Source: Oscillospiraceae bacterium (GTDB lineage Bacteria > Bacillota > Clostridia > Oscillospirales > CAG-272). Taken from it: a stretch of DNA of 32,960 nt. The stretch's first letter is position 1; the number at the start of each line of letters is the position of its first letter. The notes under the pieces are model-generated. The model saw only the letters and a program-made list of their open reading frames with translations. It was not told where the DNA came from and did not search any database. A program made the translations under genes and the position numbers. Of this stretch, positions 26,081 to 32,960 are shown one piece after another. Location of the stretch: assembly GCA_015065175.1 (NCBI GenBank), contig SVQV01000013.1, forward strand, positions 1-32,960, read 5' to 3'.

Positions 26081-26995
26081 TCAAGATGCATTTGTTAGAA
26101 AAGCATAAGCCAAAGCAAGCAAAACAGCGAAAAAAGCCACGGCAGAAGCCGCCGAAAGCTTCCGATAAGAGAGTATGTTTTCAATTCTCGGTTTTATTTT
26201 GGCACCGCCGAATGTTGCGGAGAAGAAAGCTTGTTTTTCTATCGAGGACAGTAAAGCGCGCGCATATTCCTTCTTTTGAGCCTCGCTGCATTTTTTTAAT
26301 ACGGCTTCATCACAGGCAAGCTCAATATCCGAGTAGAAAGACTTCAAGAAAAGCCAGGAAAACGGGTTGAACCAATGAATGCAGGAAATGAACAACGCCG
26401 CTATACGAACAAGATTATCCATACGTTTGATATGTGCCCTCTCATGCATTAAAATGTATTCAAAGCAGTCTTCTTCATATTCGTAAGGGAAGATGATTTT
26501 AGGCTTTATTATACCGTAAACGGCAGGGATAGTTATTCTCCCCGATAAATAAATATTATCTTTAAAAAGCTGAGCCTCTTTTATTTCTTTCATTGCGGAA
26601 AAGTAAGAAATGATAATTATCAGCAGTGCCATAAAAAACACAGTTATCCATATGAGAGCCGCTGTATCGAATATTTTTTCAAGTAGCTTTAGCTTGTACG
26701 TGATAGGGAAATAGCTTTTTGCTCCCATAACATGATTCATCATCGTAAATACAGAAGAGCCATCTGTTTCGTATACTGTAACCGTTTTTGCGGTGAATTT
26801 TGATATAAGCGCCATAACGCCATATTTGCTTGAAATGCCTACAGGGAAAGACATTCTTATAAACGGTATCAGATACAGCCATACTGATACACGGCGCGGC
26901 AGTTTTTTAATAAGACGGATAAGCAATACAGGTATCCCGCAAATAGTTGCCGCAATACTCATATTAAATATCCAGTAAAATATTTCACCGAGCAT
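26081..26995 (-). CDS. BlaR1-type M56 membrane metalloprotease (no sensor domain)
   Basis: M56-family proteases sit in the membrane and inactivate their partner repressor when a stimulus is sensed. The 304-aa protein has hydrophobic segments near residues 3-28, 36-52, 110-131 and 282-300. The zinc site is HERAH at 184-188, with E225 of IELACDEAV as the third ligand. The surrounding SGRITIPAVYGIIKPKIIFP is typical of the family. It is much shorter than full BlaR1/MecR1 (~585 aa): it ends in a last membrane segment, so there is no extracellular penicillin-binding sensor domain. It starts 5 bases after the blaI stop. What it senses cannot be read from the sequence. Confidence 0.9.
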   Translation of the reverse strand: MLGEIFYWIFNMSIAATICGIPVLLIRLIKKLPRRVSVWLYLIPFIRMSFPVGISSKYGVMALISKFTAKTVTVYETDGSSVFTMMNHVMGAKSYFPITYKLKLLEKIFDTAALIWITVFFMALLIIIISYFSAMKEIKEAQLFKDNIYLSGRITIPAVYGIIKPKIIFPYEYEEDCFEYILMHERAHIKRMDNLVRIAALFISCIHWFNPFSWLFLKSFYSDIELACDEAVLKKCSEAQKKEYARALLSSIEKQAFFSATFGGAKIKPRIENILSYRKLSAASAVAFFAVLLALAYAFLTNAS

Positions 26996-27000
26996 AGCTT

Positions 27001-27357
27001 TTACCCTTTGTCGATGAGTTGGCGAAGGGATTCTATTTCCTCCTTTGTAAGCTCCTCGTCCTCAATTAAAGCGGAAAAAAGGGCTTTTCTTGAGCCTCCG
27101 AACAGCTTGTCTATCAAGCCCTGAGTCTCACTCTTACAGACGTCTGCCCTTGAGATAAGAGAAGAACATATGAATCCAGGCTCGGTGCGCTTGATATATC
27201 CCTTTGCTTCGATCTTTTTTATTACGGTATAGGTGGTGTTTTTATTCCAGTCGAAGTCTCTTTCGGCAAGCATACTAAGCGCTTTTGCGCTGATTGGCTC
27301 ATTTGCCCAAATCAATTCCATTACTTTAAGCTCGCTATCAAATAATTTTTGTGACAT
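27001..27357 (-). CDS. BlaI/MecI-type transcriptional repressor
   Basis: Winged-helix repressor of the Penicillinase_R family. ATG 27357 (MSQKLFDSELKVMELIW) is chosen because GGAGG lies 8 bases upstream; the in-frame ATG at 27363 is only 2 bases from it, and the track start at 27417 lies in the promoter. The 118-aa protein has the DNA-binding domain LKVMELIWANEPISAKALS...WNKNTTYTVIKKIEAKGYI and a C-terminal helical dimer region around LIDKLFGGSRKALFSALIE, where family members are cleaved by the BlaR1 protease. A 34-bp dyad overlaps its promoter, so it probably represses its own operon. Confidence 0.94.
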   Translation of the reverse strand: MSQKLFDSELKVMELIWANEPISAKALSMLAERDFDWNKNTTYTVIKKIEAKGYIKRTEPGFICSSLISRADVCKSETQGLIDKLFGGSRKALFSALIEDEELTKEEIESLRQLIDKG

Positions 27358-27371
27358 TGTCATAACCTCCG

Positions 27372-27405
27372 GACTATTACTATAGTATATACTATCACAA
27401 TAGTC
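27372..27405 (-). promoter_or_regulatory. Probable BlaI operator (34-bp imperfect palindrome)
   Basis: Two 17-base arms, GACTATTACTATAGTAT and ATACTATCACAATAGTC, match as an inverted repeat at 14 of 17 positions. The dyad covers the -10 box and transcription start region of the blaI promoter. TATAGTATATACTAT at its centre resembles BlaI/MecI-type boxes rich in ACTA/TAGT. Confidence 0.8.
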
Positions 27406-27417
27406 TGAGTTTGTCAA
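27389..27417 (-). promoter_or_regulatory. Promoter of the blaI operon
   Basis: On the minus strand TTGACA (27417-27412) and TAGTAT (27394-27389) are 17 bases apart. The -10 box lies inside the palindromic operator, so repressor and RNA polymerase would compete. Confidence 0.8.
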
Positions 27418-27451
27418 TAGCTTTTTGAAACTTTTTTAATAAACATACATA

Positions 27452-27480
27452 TTGACAAAACACGTGTATTTTTATATAAT
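27452..27480 (+). promoter_or_regulatory. Promoter of the MATE transporter gene
   Basis: Perfect TTGACA (27452-27457) and TATAAT (27475-27480) with a 17-base spacer. It fires away from the blaI promoter; the two -35 boxes are 34 bases apart. The predicted start is about 45 bases upstream of the ATG. An 8-bp palindrome ACACGTGT sits in the spacer. Confidence 0.88.
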
Positions 27481-27530
27481 ACAATATGGCTTTACAGTCT
27501 AACAATTAAATTTTAAAATGGAAGTACCCA

Positions 27531-28910
27531 ATGAAAACCGACAACACCGAGCTTTTTGAAAAAATGCCTGTCTCAAAGTCAGTCATCACATTAATAATAC
27601 CTACAGTAATAAGTCAGATAATTACTGTCATTTATAATATGGCAGACACCTTCTTCATCGGTCAGATGAATGATCCTCACAGGGTCGCCGCAGCAACCTT
27701 GATAATGCCGCCGTTTATTATGCTGACAGGCATTGCCAACCTTTTCGGCATAGGCGGTTCAAGTCTCATTTCACGTTCTCTCGGTGTCGGCGACACAGAA
27801 AAAGCAAAAAAATGTGCAGCGTTCAGTATATGGACCTCTGCTGCCGTCGCGCTTGCATACGGATTGCTTATCTACTTTCTTCGCCCTGTAATCTTTCCGT
27901 TTCTCGGCGCTGACGGGAATACATTCGGATATTGTGCCGATTACGTGCTGTGGACTATAGGCGTGGGAAGTGTTCCTACTGTATTGAATGCCTGCCTTGC
28001 GCATCTTGTACGAGCTGAGGGATATTCAAAGGAATCCAGCTTTGGCGTTGCGCTCGGCGGTGTTCTGAACATCATTCTCGACCCTATTTTCATGTTTCCT
28101 CTGAGAATGGGACTCATAGGCGCGGCAGTTGCCACAATGCTTTCCAATGTTATCGCAACCCTGTATTTTATCATTTTGTTACATAAAAACAGAGAAAAAA
28201 CTGTAATCAAATTTTCTTTGCGAAATTATTCCTTAAAACGCGGCATACCTAAAGAAATATTGCTCGTAGGCTTCCCGAGCTTCGTGATGAATTTGATGAG
28301 TATAGTTTCAAATACGGTTTTGAACAAAATGGTTGTCTCATATTCAAATCAGGCTATAGCGGGAATGGGAATAGCAAAAAAGATAGATATGCTCGCGTTC
28401 GCTATTGCCAACGGAATGACGCAGGGCGTGCTTCCTTTGATAGGATATAATTATGCAGCGAAAAATCATTCCCGTATGCGTGCGACAATAAAGACCTCTT
28501 TTGTGTACAGTATTGCGGTCGCCTTTGTTGGCGCAGTTTTGTTGTTCACTTGCGCTGTGCCTGTTATGAGATTTTTTATTGACGACTCGGAAACGGTTGC
28601 ATACGGTCAGAATTTTCTCAGAATTATTTGTACAACATGTCCTGCGATTACAGTTACAATGATGATAGTCACAATCTTTCAAGCGACAGGGCAGAAGGTA
28701 AAGCCTATGATCTTGTCTCTCTTAAGAAAAGGGTGTGTAGATATCCCTTTTATGATCATTATGGACGCTATTGCAGGCGCAAACGGAATTCCGTGGGCAA
28801 CGCCTATATCGGATATAATTGCTATGAGCATAGCCATCATTCTGTTCATTCCGTATTGGAAAAAGGTCAACAAGACGATATTAAACAGCTTTAAAACAGT
28901 CGAAATATAA
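27531..28910 (+). CDS. MATE family efflux transporter
   Basis: Multidrug and toxin extrusion-type antiporter exporting organic cations or other small molecules using Na+ or H+. The 459-aa protein has about 12 membrane segments in two homologous halves, each with a MatE domain (the first from ITLIIPTVISQIITVIYN, the second from about residue 235). Recognisable stretches are DTFFIGQMND, GIGGSSLISRSLGVGD, LGGVLNIILDPIFMF, and GMGIAKKIDMLAFAIANGM followed by QGVLPLIGYNYAAKN, which is typical of clostridial members. The ribosome binding site is a modest GGAAG 7 bases before the ATG. It is monocistronic with its own promoter and terminator. The substrate cannot be predicted. Confidence 0.93.
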   Translation: MKTDNTELFEKMPVSKSVITLIIPTVISQIITVIYNMADTFFIGQMNDPHRVAAATLIMPPFIMLTGIANLFGIGGSSLISRSLGVGDTEKAKKCAAFSIWTSAAVALAYGLLIYFLRPVIFPFLGADGNTFGYCADYVLWTIGVGSVPTVLNACLAHLVRAEGYSKESSFGVALGGVLNIILDPIFMFPLRMGLIGAAVATMLSNVIATLYFIILLHKNREKTVIKFSLRNYSLKRGIPKEILLVGFPSFVMNLMSIVSNTVLNKMVVSYSNQAIAGMGIAKKIDMLAFAIANGMTQGVLPLIGYNYAAKNHSRMRATIKTSFVYSIAVAFVGAVLLFTCAVPVMRFFIDDSETVAYGQNFLRIICTTCPAITVTMMIVTIFQATGQKVKPMILSLLRKGCVDIPFMIIMDAIAGANGIPWATPISDIIAMSIAIILFIPYWKKVNKTILNSFKTVEI

Positions 28911-28915
28911 GTAAA

Positions 28916-28951
28916 ACAGACTCCCGAGCTTTGAAGGGAGTCTGTTTTTTT
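28916..28951 (+). terminator. Rho-independent terminator of the MATE gene
   Basis: ACAGACTCCC (28916-28925) and GGGAGTCTGT (28936-28945) form a perfect 10-bp stem with a 10-base loop, followed by seven T's. It lies 5 bases after the MATE stop. Confidence 0.95.
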
Positions 28952-29041
28952 GTAATAGCTAACATTTTCAAAGAAAAGGTTGGCGTGAAAAGCATCGGAG
29001 ATGCTTGTTCTAAAAAGCTTTAGCTATGAGTAGAAAAAATA
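28952..29041. other. Short structured intergenic segment
   Basis: No gene is seen here. AAGCATC (28990-28996) and GATGCTT (29000-29006) make a 7-bp stem with a GGA loop, nested inside an outer 7-bp repeat TAGCTAA (28956-28962) and TTAGCTA (29020-29026). The arrangement could fold into one 71-base RNA. It may be a small RNA, the remains of a mobile element, or chance structure in AT-rich DNA. Confidence 0.4.
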
Positions 29042-29100
29042 TCCTCCTTTTGCTATAATAAGTGTGGGTTCGCTAACCGCACAAAAAAGCAAAAGGAGGA
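29042..29100 (-). terminator. 12-bp inverted repeat, probable terminator of the secA operon
   Basis: TCCTCCTTTTGC (29042-29053) and GCAAAAGGAGGA (29089-29100) are exact inverted repeats around a 35-base loop. The loop contains a second hairpin, GTGT-GGGTT/AACC-GCAC with one bulged G. Read on the minus strand the stem ends in GGAGGA then TATTTTTT, and it lies 27 bases after the last gene of the secA operon, as a terminator should. Read on the plus strand the loop holds an extended -10 box TGCTATAAT and the right arm holds a strong Shine-Dalgarno; see the findings. Confidence 0.6.
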
Positions 29101-29108
29101 ATCAAGTA

Positions 29109-29126
29109 ATGAAACTTGACTGTTAG
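29109..29126 (+). other. Five-codon ORF with a strong ribosome binding site (possible gene remnant)
   Basis: ATG AAA CTT GAC TGT TAG encodes MKLDC. It has AAAGGAGG (29092-29099) exactly 9 bases upstream, a near-ideal site, and an extended -10 box (TGCTATAAT, 29051-29059) about 50 bases upstream. Its stop ends one base before the converging gene's stop codon. It could be the first codons of a gene lost by deletion, a minimal leader peptide, or coincidence. Confidence 0.3.
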
Positions 29127-29127
29127 A

Positions 29128-30528
29128 TTATATTAAATTTTTTCTTTCCGATTCTTCCTTGAAAATAGAAGAAAGCTGATAAGTATATACTATCCAGACA
29201 ATAGATATTACCGCAAGAACTAACCAGAACCAGCCGTAGCTTGACATAAATACTTCATCTTGAGAGTATTCGGGACGAAGCTTTACCTTTTCCGTGAATG
29301 ACATCAGATAGGTATAGGCTACGTAAGCGACAGATGAAACCGAACCGATGCCCGCCCAAATCAATGAGCGGATTTTAAAGCTTCTGTGCAGAGAATTATT
29401 ATAGTTTATGTGGGCAGGATTTCCGTCTGAAGAATAACCGACGGTTTTCTTTGCAAATTCCGAGAGCGCAAAGGCAATAGAGAAGAAGAAGCCGATTGAG
29501 ATAATGCATTCTATAAAGGTGCATACAAAAACAAGATCATAAGCCTGCTTTGCGGAAACTATTCTTTCAATATCCGAATATGTATATTCTTTTTGGAACA
29601 GGTCAAGAAAATGAAGGGAAATGATGCTTGAAAGGAAATATGCTATACCGAGCGGAATCGCGAGCTTTATGCGCTTTGTATGATTTCTCATCATAACCAC
29701 AGCAAAGACCATTAAAGTAGCACTGAAAAAGTCGGGCAGACAATTTTTGTTATCCAAGATCAAGTCAAAATTCAACCATACCGCTATGAATAAAAGAAGA
29801 ATTGCGATGCAGTTGCAGCGATGTGTGTAAAATCCTGTAATTTCAGCATGCTTTTCACTGTATATCTGAGCGATCGAGTGACCAATCTTATGGTTGGCTG
29901 ACACTGATTTTATGTAACGGATAAATTTAACTATCCAGATAATTCCTACAATAAGAGTTATGAACGCCGCTAAAACAGAGAACGCAGGATAGTATTTTGC
30001 TATGTTAATTTTTAATTGAGATACAGTGCCGAGTCTGTCGCTTACCGATATAAGTGACATTTCGGGTAAGCAACAAGCTACCATTTTCAAAGTGAGAAAT
30101 ATAAGAGTAAATTTTTGCGGAGACTTTACAGAAGCTGACGCTTCGTTTTCCGAAAAACGTGCTTCCAGATAGAATAGCCCCTCAAAAAATGCATTGAATG
30201 CGGGGTAAATATATATCAGCTCAATAATGGAATATACAAGCGAGAAAACGGATACAATGGAGCGCTCTGAAATGTGTGTCGAAGAAATAGCGAGCATAAT
30301 GAACAGAGCAGGAAGCTTGGAAAGCGAGACCCAAAGGAGCTTTAAAAATCCCTCTCGCGCATCATCAAAATGCGGAATTACGTTTGAAATCCTTCCCAGC
30401 GCTCTGTAAAGAAGAATATAAGCAATGAAGTCGGGCGCAAAATCAAACAGGCTGATATTTGGTGTAGCTAAAAAGAATGCGGCGGCAATAACAGAGCCGT
30501 ATCCTATAATACCGTTGTTGTTTTTCAT
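29128..30528 (-). CDS. Unknown membrane protein with two copies of a membrane module
   Basis: Not recognised as a known family. The 466-aa protein has about 10-12 hydrophobic segments. By eye it is an internal duplication. The first half has LFDFAPDFIAYILLYRAL, and later SLVYSIIELIYIYPAFNAFF. The second half has DNKNCLPDFFSATLMVFAVV, and later FVCTFIECIISIGFFFSIAF in equivalent positions. The C-terminus adds two more segments (IWAGIGSVSSVAYVAYTYL and WFWLVLAVISIVWIVYTYQL) and a short charged tail. It starts 4 bases after the preceding gene, which shares the same module, and is the last gene of the secA operon. There are no catalytic motifs. Confidence 0.8.
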   Translation of the reverse strand: MKNNNGIIGYGSVIAAAFFLATPNISLFDFAPDFIAYILLYRALGRISNVIPHFDDAREGFLKLLWVSLSKLPALFIMLAISSTHISERSIVSVFSLVYSIIELIYIYPAFNAFFEGLFYLEARFSENEASASVKSPQKFTLIFLTLKMVACCLPEMSLISVSDRLGTVSQLKINIAKYYPAFSVLAAFITLIVGIIWIVKFIRYIKSVSANHKIGHSIAQIYSEKHAEITGFYTHRCNCIAILLLFIAVWLNFDLILDNKNCLPDFFSATLMVFAVVMMRNHTKRIKLAIPLGIAYFLSSIISLHFLDLFQKEYTYSDIERIVSAKQAYDLVFVCTFIECIISIGFFFSIAFALSEFAKKTVGYSSDGNPAHINYNNSLHRSFKIRSLIWAGIGSVSSVAYVAYTYLMSFTEKVKLRPEYSQDEVFMSSYGWFWLVLAVISIVWIVYTYQLSSIFKEESERKNLI

Positions 30529-30532
30529 AGCG

Positions 30533-31225
30533 TTATTTTTTCTTTCTTTTCTTTTTGTATTGTTCTTTGAATTGTCTTTCTGCCTTTTTTTGCTCTATGA
30601 TGCGATCTTCTATTTTGCTTTCTGTTTTTCGCAAGCGGTTTAAAAAGGCAAAGCTTGATTCTTTTCGCTCCATGTCCTCGTCACCTTCAAGACATATCCA
30701 CATGTAGCAGGAGTAGAAGAGAACAGCATTGAGAATAAGACAGACAAATCCAAAGAGCATAACAGGTAAAATCGCATAACGGGCAAATTTTGCAAATGCC
30801 TCGTTATTAAGCTCTGTGCAAATCTGTAATACGTAATATAAATATATAAAAAGTCTGTTTCTGAAAGCTCTTACACGTATATTTGGAATGTCAAGCTCAA
30901 ATGCAAGCGTCTCTATTCCTTTAAGGAGCAGAGCAGTATATATAAGCTTGAGTATGGCGCTGAGTATAGCGTAATAAGAATATACCAGCTCTTTGTTTGA
31001 TACAAGCTTGATATCAAGGATAGTAAGAAATTCAAAAGCAAAGAAGCAAAGCCCTGCTATGCATAGCGGAATAATGGCATATAAGCTGCTTTTAAAATAT
31101 TTGTTATGACGGGACAAAAGCAATAACGCATACAGTATGAGCAGAAATGAAATTATATCCGTAAATCCGTTATAAACAAAGTTTATTCCTATAACAGACC
31201 CGATAAACAGCCACCCGAAGCCCAT
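30533..31225 (-). CDS. Unknown membrane protein with strongly basic C-terminal tail
   Basis: Not recognised as a named family. The 230-aa protein has about six hydrophobic segments in its first ~175 residues, including GFTDIISFLLILYALLLLS and SYYAILSAILKLIYTALLL. These match in order the module in the next gene (FAPDFIAYILLYRAL and SLVYSIIELIYIYPAF). The last ~45 residues are polar and very basic, probably a cytosolic helix, ending QFKEQYKKKRKKK. Its ATG shares one base with the secA stop (TGATG), so translation is probably coupled to secA. The basic tail recalls ribosome-binding tails of YidC/Oxa1-type proteins, but no YidC-like core is seen. Confidence 0.8.
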   Translation of the reverse strand: MGFGWLFIGSVIGINFVYNGFTDIISFLLILYALLLLSRHNKYFKSSLYAIIPLCIAGLCFFAFEFLTILDIKLVSNKELVYSYYAILSAILKLIYTALLLKGIETLAFELDIPNIRVRAFRNRLFIYLYYVLQICTELNNEAFAKFARYAILPVMLFGFVCLILNAVLFYSCYMWICLEGDEDMERKESSFAFLNRLRKTESKIEDRIIEQKKAERQFKEQYKKKRKKK

Positions 31226-32960
31226 CAGTTGTTACCTTCGTTTGGGTTCATCCCACAGCACTTTTTATATTTCTTTCCGCTTCCGCAAGGGCAGAGATCG
31301 TTTCTGCCCACTTTTTCCTTGCGTACAATAGGCTTTCTCTCAGTGGGCATTTTTCCACCTGCAAAGCCTTCTATAAGCGGCTTGGCAACCTGAACTCTTT
31401 CAATAGGTTCTCTTTGCGGCATGACGGTCAAAATCATTCTTACGGTGCTTTCACGTATGTCGTTTACCATTTCATCAAACATATCCGCGCCGACCAAACG
31501 GTATTCGTTTATCGGATCTCTGTGAGCATATGCGCTGAGTCCTACAGTGCCCTTGAATTCCTCCATGGAATCAATATGCTCCATCCACTTGCTGTCAACA
31601 TTTCGGAGCAATATAACACGTTCGACTTCACGCATCATTTCTTCTCCGAAAAGCGCATCCTTTTCGCCATATATCTTAAGAGCCTTCGAAATAAGCTCTT
31701 CTTTTATCGCCTCAGCATTAAGTGACGCGCGTTCTTCTTCTGTGTATCTGAAGGAATTTTCATCGGTCAACAGATTTAAGTAGTTTGCGCGCAGACCGTC
31801 AATATTCCATTCGAGACTCGTTTCTCCGACAGTGAAGGTATCTACAGTCGCCGAGATCTGTTCTTTTATCATATTGGTAAGAGTCTGGCGCAGATCGGAG
31901 CCGTTAAGGACATCTCCTCTTTGATTGTAAATGATCTGACGTTGCTGATTCATTACGTCGTCATACATAAGAACATTCTTACGGCGCTGGAAGTTTCTGT
32001 CCTCTATATTCTTCTGAGCGTTTTCTATGGAATTAGAGAGTATTCTCGCGTTTATCGGAGTGTCTTCGGTAATTCCGAGACGTGTTATAGTGCCGAGAAG
32101 TCTGTCGCTTCCAAAAAGACGCATAAGATCATCTTCCATAGAAAGATAGAAACGCGATTCACCTGCGTCTCCCTGACGTCCGCTTCGTCCGCGGAGCTGG
32201 TTGTCTATACGGCGGCTCTCGTGTCTTTCCGTGCCTAATATGAACAGACCGCCTGCGCGTCTTACTCGCTCGGCTTCATCCTTTATTTCGTCCTTGAATT
32301 TCTTATTAAGCTCGGAAAATAACTTTCTTGCTTCAAGAATTTCTTCATTGTCGGTCTGCGCAAAGCCTGTGGCTTCGGCTATCAAAGCGTCATCAAAGCC
32401 TCTTTTACGCATTTCGGCCTTCGCCATATATTCGGGATTTCCGCCGAGCATAATATCGGTACCGCGTCCCGCCATGTTTGTCGAAATAGTAACAGCGCCT
32501 TCTTTTCCTGCCTGTGCTACTATCTCTGCTTCACGCTCGTGATATTTAGCGTTGAGGACGGTATGGGGAATGCCGTTGTGCTTGAGCATTTTTGAAAGCT
32601 CTTCGGATTTATCTATAGATACAGTTCCGACAAGCACGGGCTGTCCCTTTTCGTGACATTCCTTTATCTGATTTATAATGGCACTGTATTTTCCTCTTTT
32701 TGTAGGGTATACAACATCATCGTGATCCTTACGTATCATAGGTCTGTTTGTAGGTATTTCAACTACGTCAAGACGGTAAATTTCACGGAATTCGCTTTCT
32801 TCGGTAAGAGCTGTACCCGTCATTCCCGAGAGCTTTGAATACATTCTGAAATAGTTCTGGAATGTAATTGTAGCAAGAGTTTTTGACTCTTTTTCGATTT
32901 TGACGTTTTCTTTCGCCTCAATTGCCTGATGCAGTCCGTCATTATAACGGCGTCCGGGCA
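31225..32960 (-). CDS. secA: Preprotein translocase ATPase SecA, C-terminal part (5' end outside window)
   Basis: SecA drives secretory proteins through SecYEG by ATP hydrolysis. The frame is open to the window edge; the track's Met at 32844 is internal, since upstream codons read GRRYNDGLHQAIEAKENV and LATITFQNYFRMYSKLSGMTGTA. About 578 residues are visible. They include the second nucleotide-binding domain (ISTNMAGRGTDIMLGG; LRGRSGRQGDAGESRFYLS), the helical scaffold and wing regions, and a C-terminal zinc-binding SEC-C motif CPCGSGKKYKKCCG that contacts SecB, ribosomes or lipids. Two unknown membrane-protein genes follow in tight coupling. No prfB is found downstream, unlike many Firmicutes. 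Confidence 0.98.
   Translation of the reverse strand, partial: PGRRYNDGLHQAIEAKENVKIEKESKTLATITFQNYFRMYSKLSGMTGTALTEESEFREIYRLDVVEIPTNRPMIRKDHDDVVYPTKRGKYSAIINQIKECHEKGQPVLVGTVSIDKSEELSKMLKHNGIPHTVLNAKYHEREAEIVAQAGKEGAVTISTNMAGRGTDIMLGGNPEYMAKAEMRKRGFDDALIAEATGFAQTDNEEILEARKLFSELNKKFKDEIKDEAERVRRAGGLFILGTERHESRRIDNQLRGRSGRQGDAGESRFYLSMEDDLMRLFGSDRLLGTITRLGITEDTPINARILSNSIENAQKNIEDRNFQRRKNVLMYDDVMNQQRQIIYNQRGDVLNGSDLRQTLTNMIKEQISATVDTFTVGETSLEWNIDGLRANYLNLLTDENSFRYTEEERASLNAEAIKEELISKALKIYGEKDALFGEEMMREVERVILLRNVDSKWMEHIDSMEEFKGTVGLSAYAHRDPINEYRLVGADMFDEMVNDIRESTVRMILTVMPQREPIERVQVAKPLIEGFAGGKMPTERKPIVRKEKVGRNDLCPCGSGKKYKKCCGMNPNEGNN

Noticed and set aside
27460-27467. ACACGTGT palindrome in the MATE promoter spacer as an operator
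   Set aside because: Eight bases of symmetry is too little to claim, and no regulator gene is adjacent apart from blaI, whose box looks different.
27486-27509. Seven-codon ORF MALQSNN upstream of the MATE gene
   Set aside because: It would start at or before the predicted transcription start and has no ribosome binding site, so a leader peptide is not supported.
29042-29100. Complete insertion sequence or MITE bounded by the 12-bp repeat
   Set aside because: The unit is only 59 bases, and no target-site duplication or transposase was found; a terminator or gene remnant fits better.

Overview
The window is about 33 kb of a low-to-mid GC chromosome that looks like a Firmicute of class Clostridia, probably close to the Oscillospirales/Ruminococcaceae. 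The reasons are gene content and order (dprA-topA-trmFO, plsX-rnc-smc-ftsY, nadD-yqeK-LCP-rsfS-leuS, rplU-prp-rpmA), strong AGGAGG-type ribosome binding sites, consensus TTGACA-17-TATAAT promoters, an L27 with the cleavable Firmicute N-terminal extension, and a BlaI/BlaR1-type pair. The assignment is by gene content only; the species cannot be named from the sequence.

Region 1 (1-17716, + strand) is a dense housekeeping run: dprA (3' part), topA, trmFO, plsX, rnc, a radical SAM protein, smc, ftsY, rdgB, yhbY, nadD, yqeK, an LCP cell-wall ligase, rsfS and leuS. Genes overlap or lie within a few tens of bases and no internal terminator is visible. It combines DNA uptake and topology, chromosome condensation, SRP targeting, RNA processing, ribosome assembly, NAD synthesis and lipid initiation. 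acpP, often found between plsX and rnc, is absent there.

Region 2 (17755-19957, + strand) starts with a near-perfect promoter and an L21-type leader, followed by rplU, the protease gene prp and rpmA, a terminator, and then galE. Prp is the protease expected to trim the L27 extension encoded next to it.

Region 3 (19973-22014, - strand) holds a putative metal/arsenite-type permease, a preQ1-I riboswitch, queT (queuosine-precursor ECF S component) and a Nudix hydrolase. cca follows on the + strand (22094-23311), reading away from a shared intergenic region.

Region 4 (23334-27530, mostly - strand) has a single-gene unit encoding a fused 2-keto-3-deoxygalactonokinase/KDPGal aldolase, then a BlaI-type repressor, a short BlaR1-type metalloprotease without a sensor domain, and an unknown 8-TM protein. 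The blaI promoter carries a 34-bp dyad, so the operon is probably autoregulated. A MATE efflux gene leaves divergently under its own consensus promoter.

Region 5 (28952-32960) holds a short structured intergenic segment with a 12-bp inverted repeat, then a - strand operon that begins outside the window with secA. secA is followed by two unknown membrane proteins that appear to share one repeated membrane module, once in the first gene and twice in the second. This secA-linked module family is the most novel-looking content of the window. No tRNA, rRNA, CRISPR, phage or intact insertion sequence was seen.
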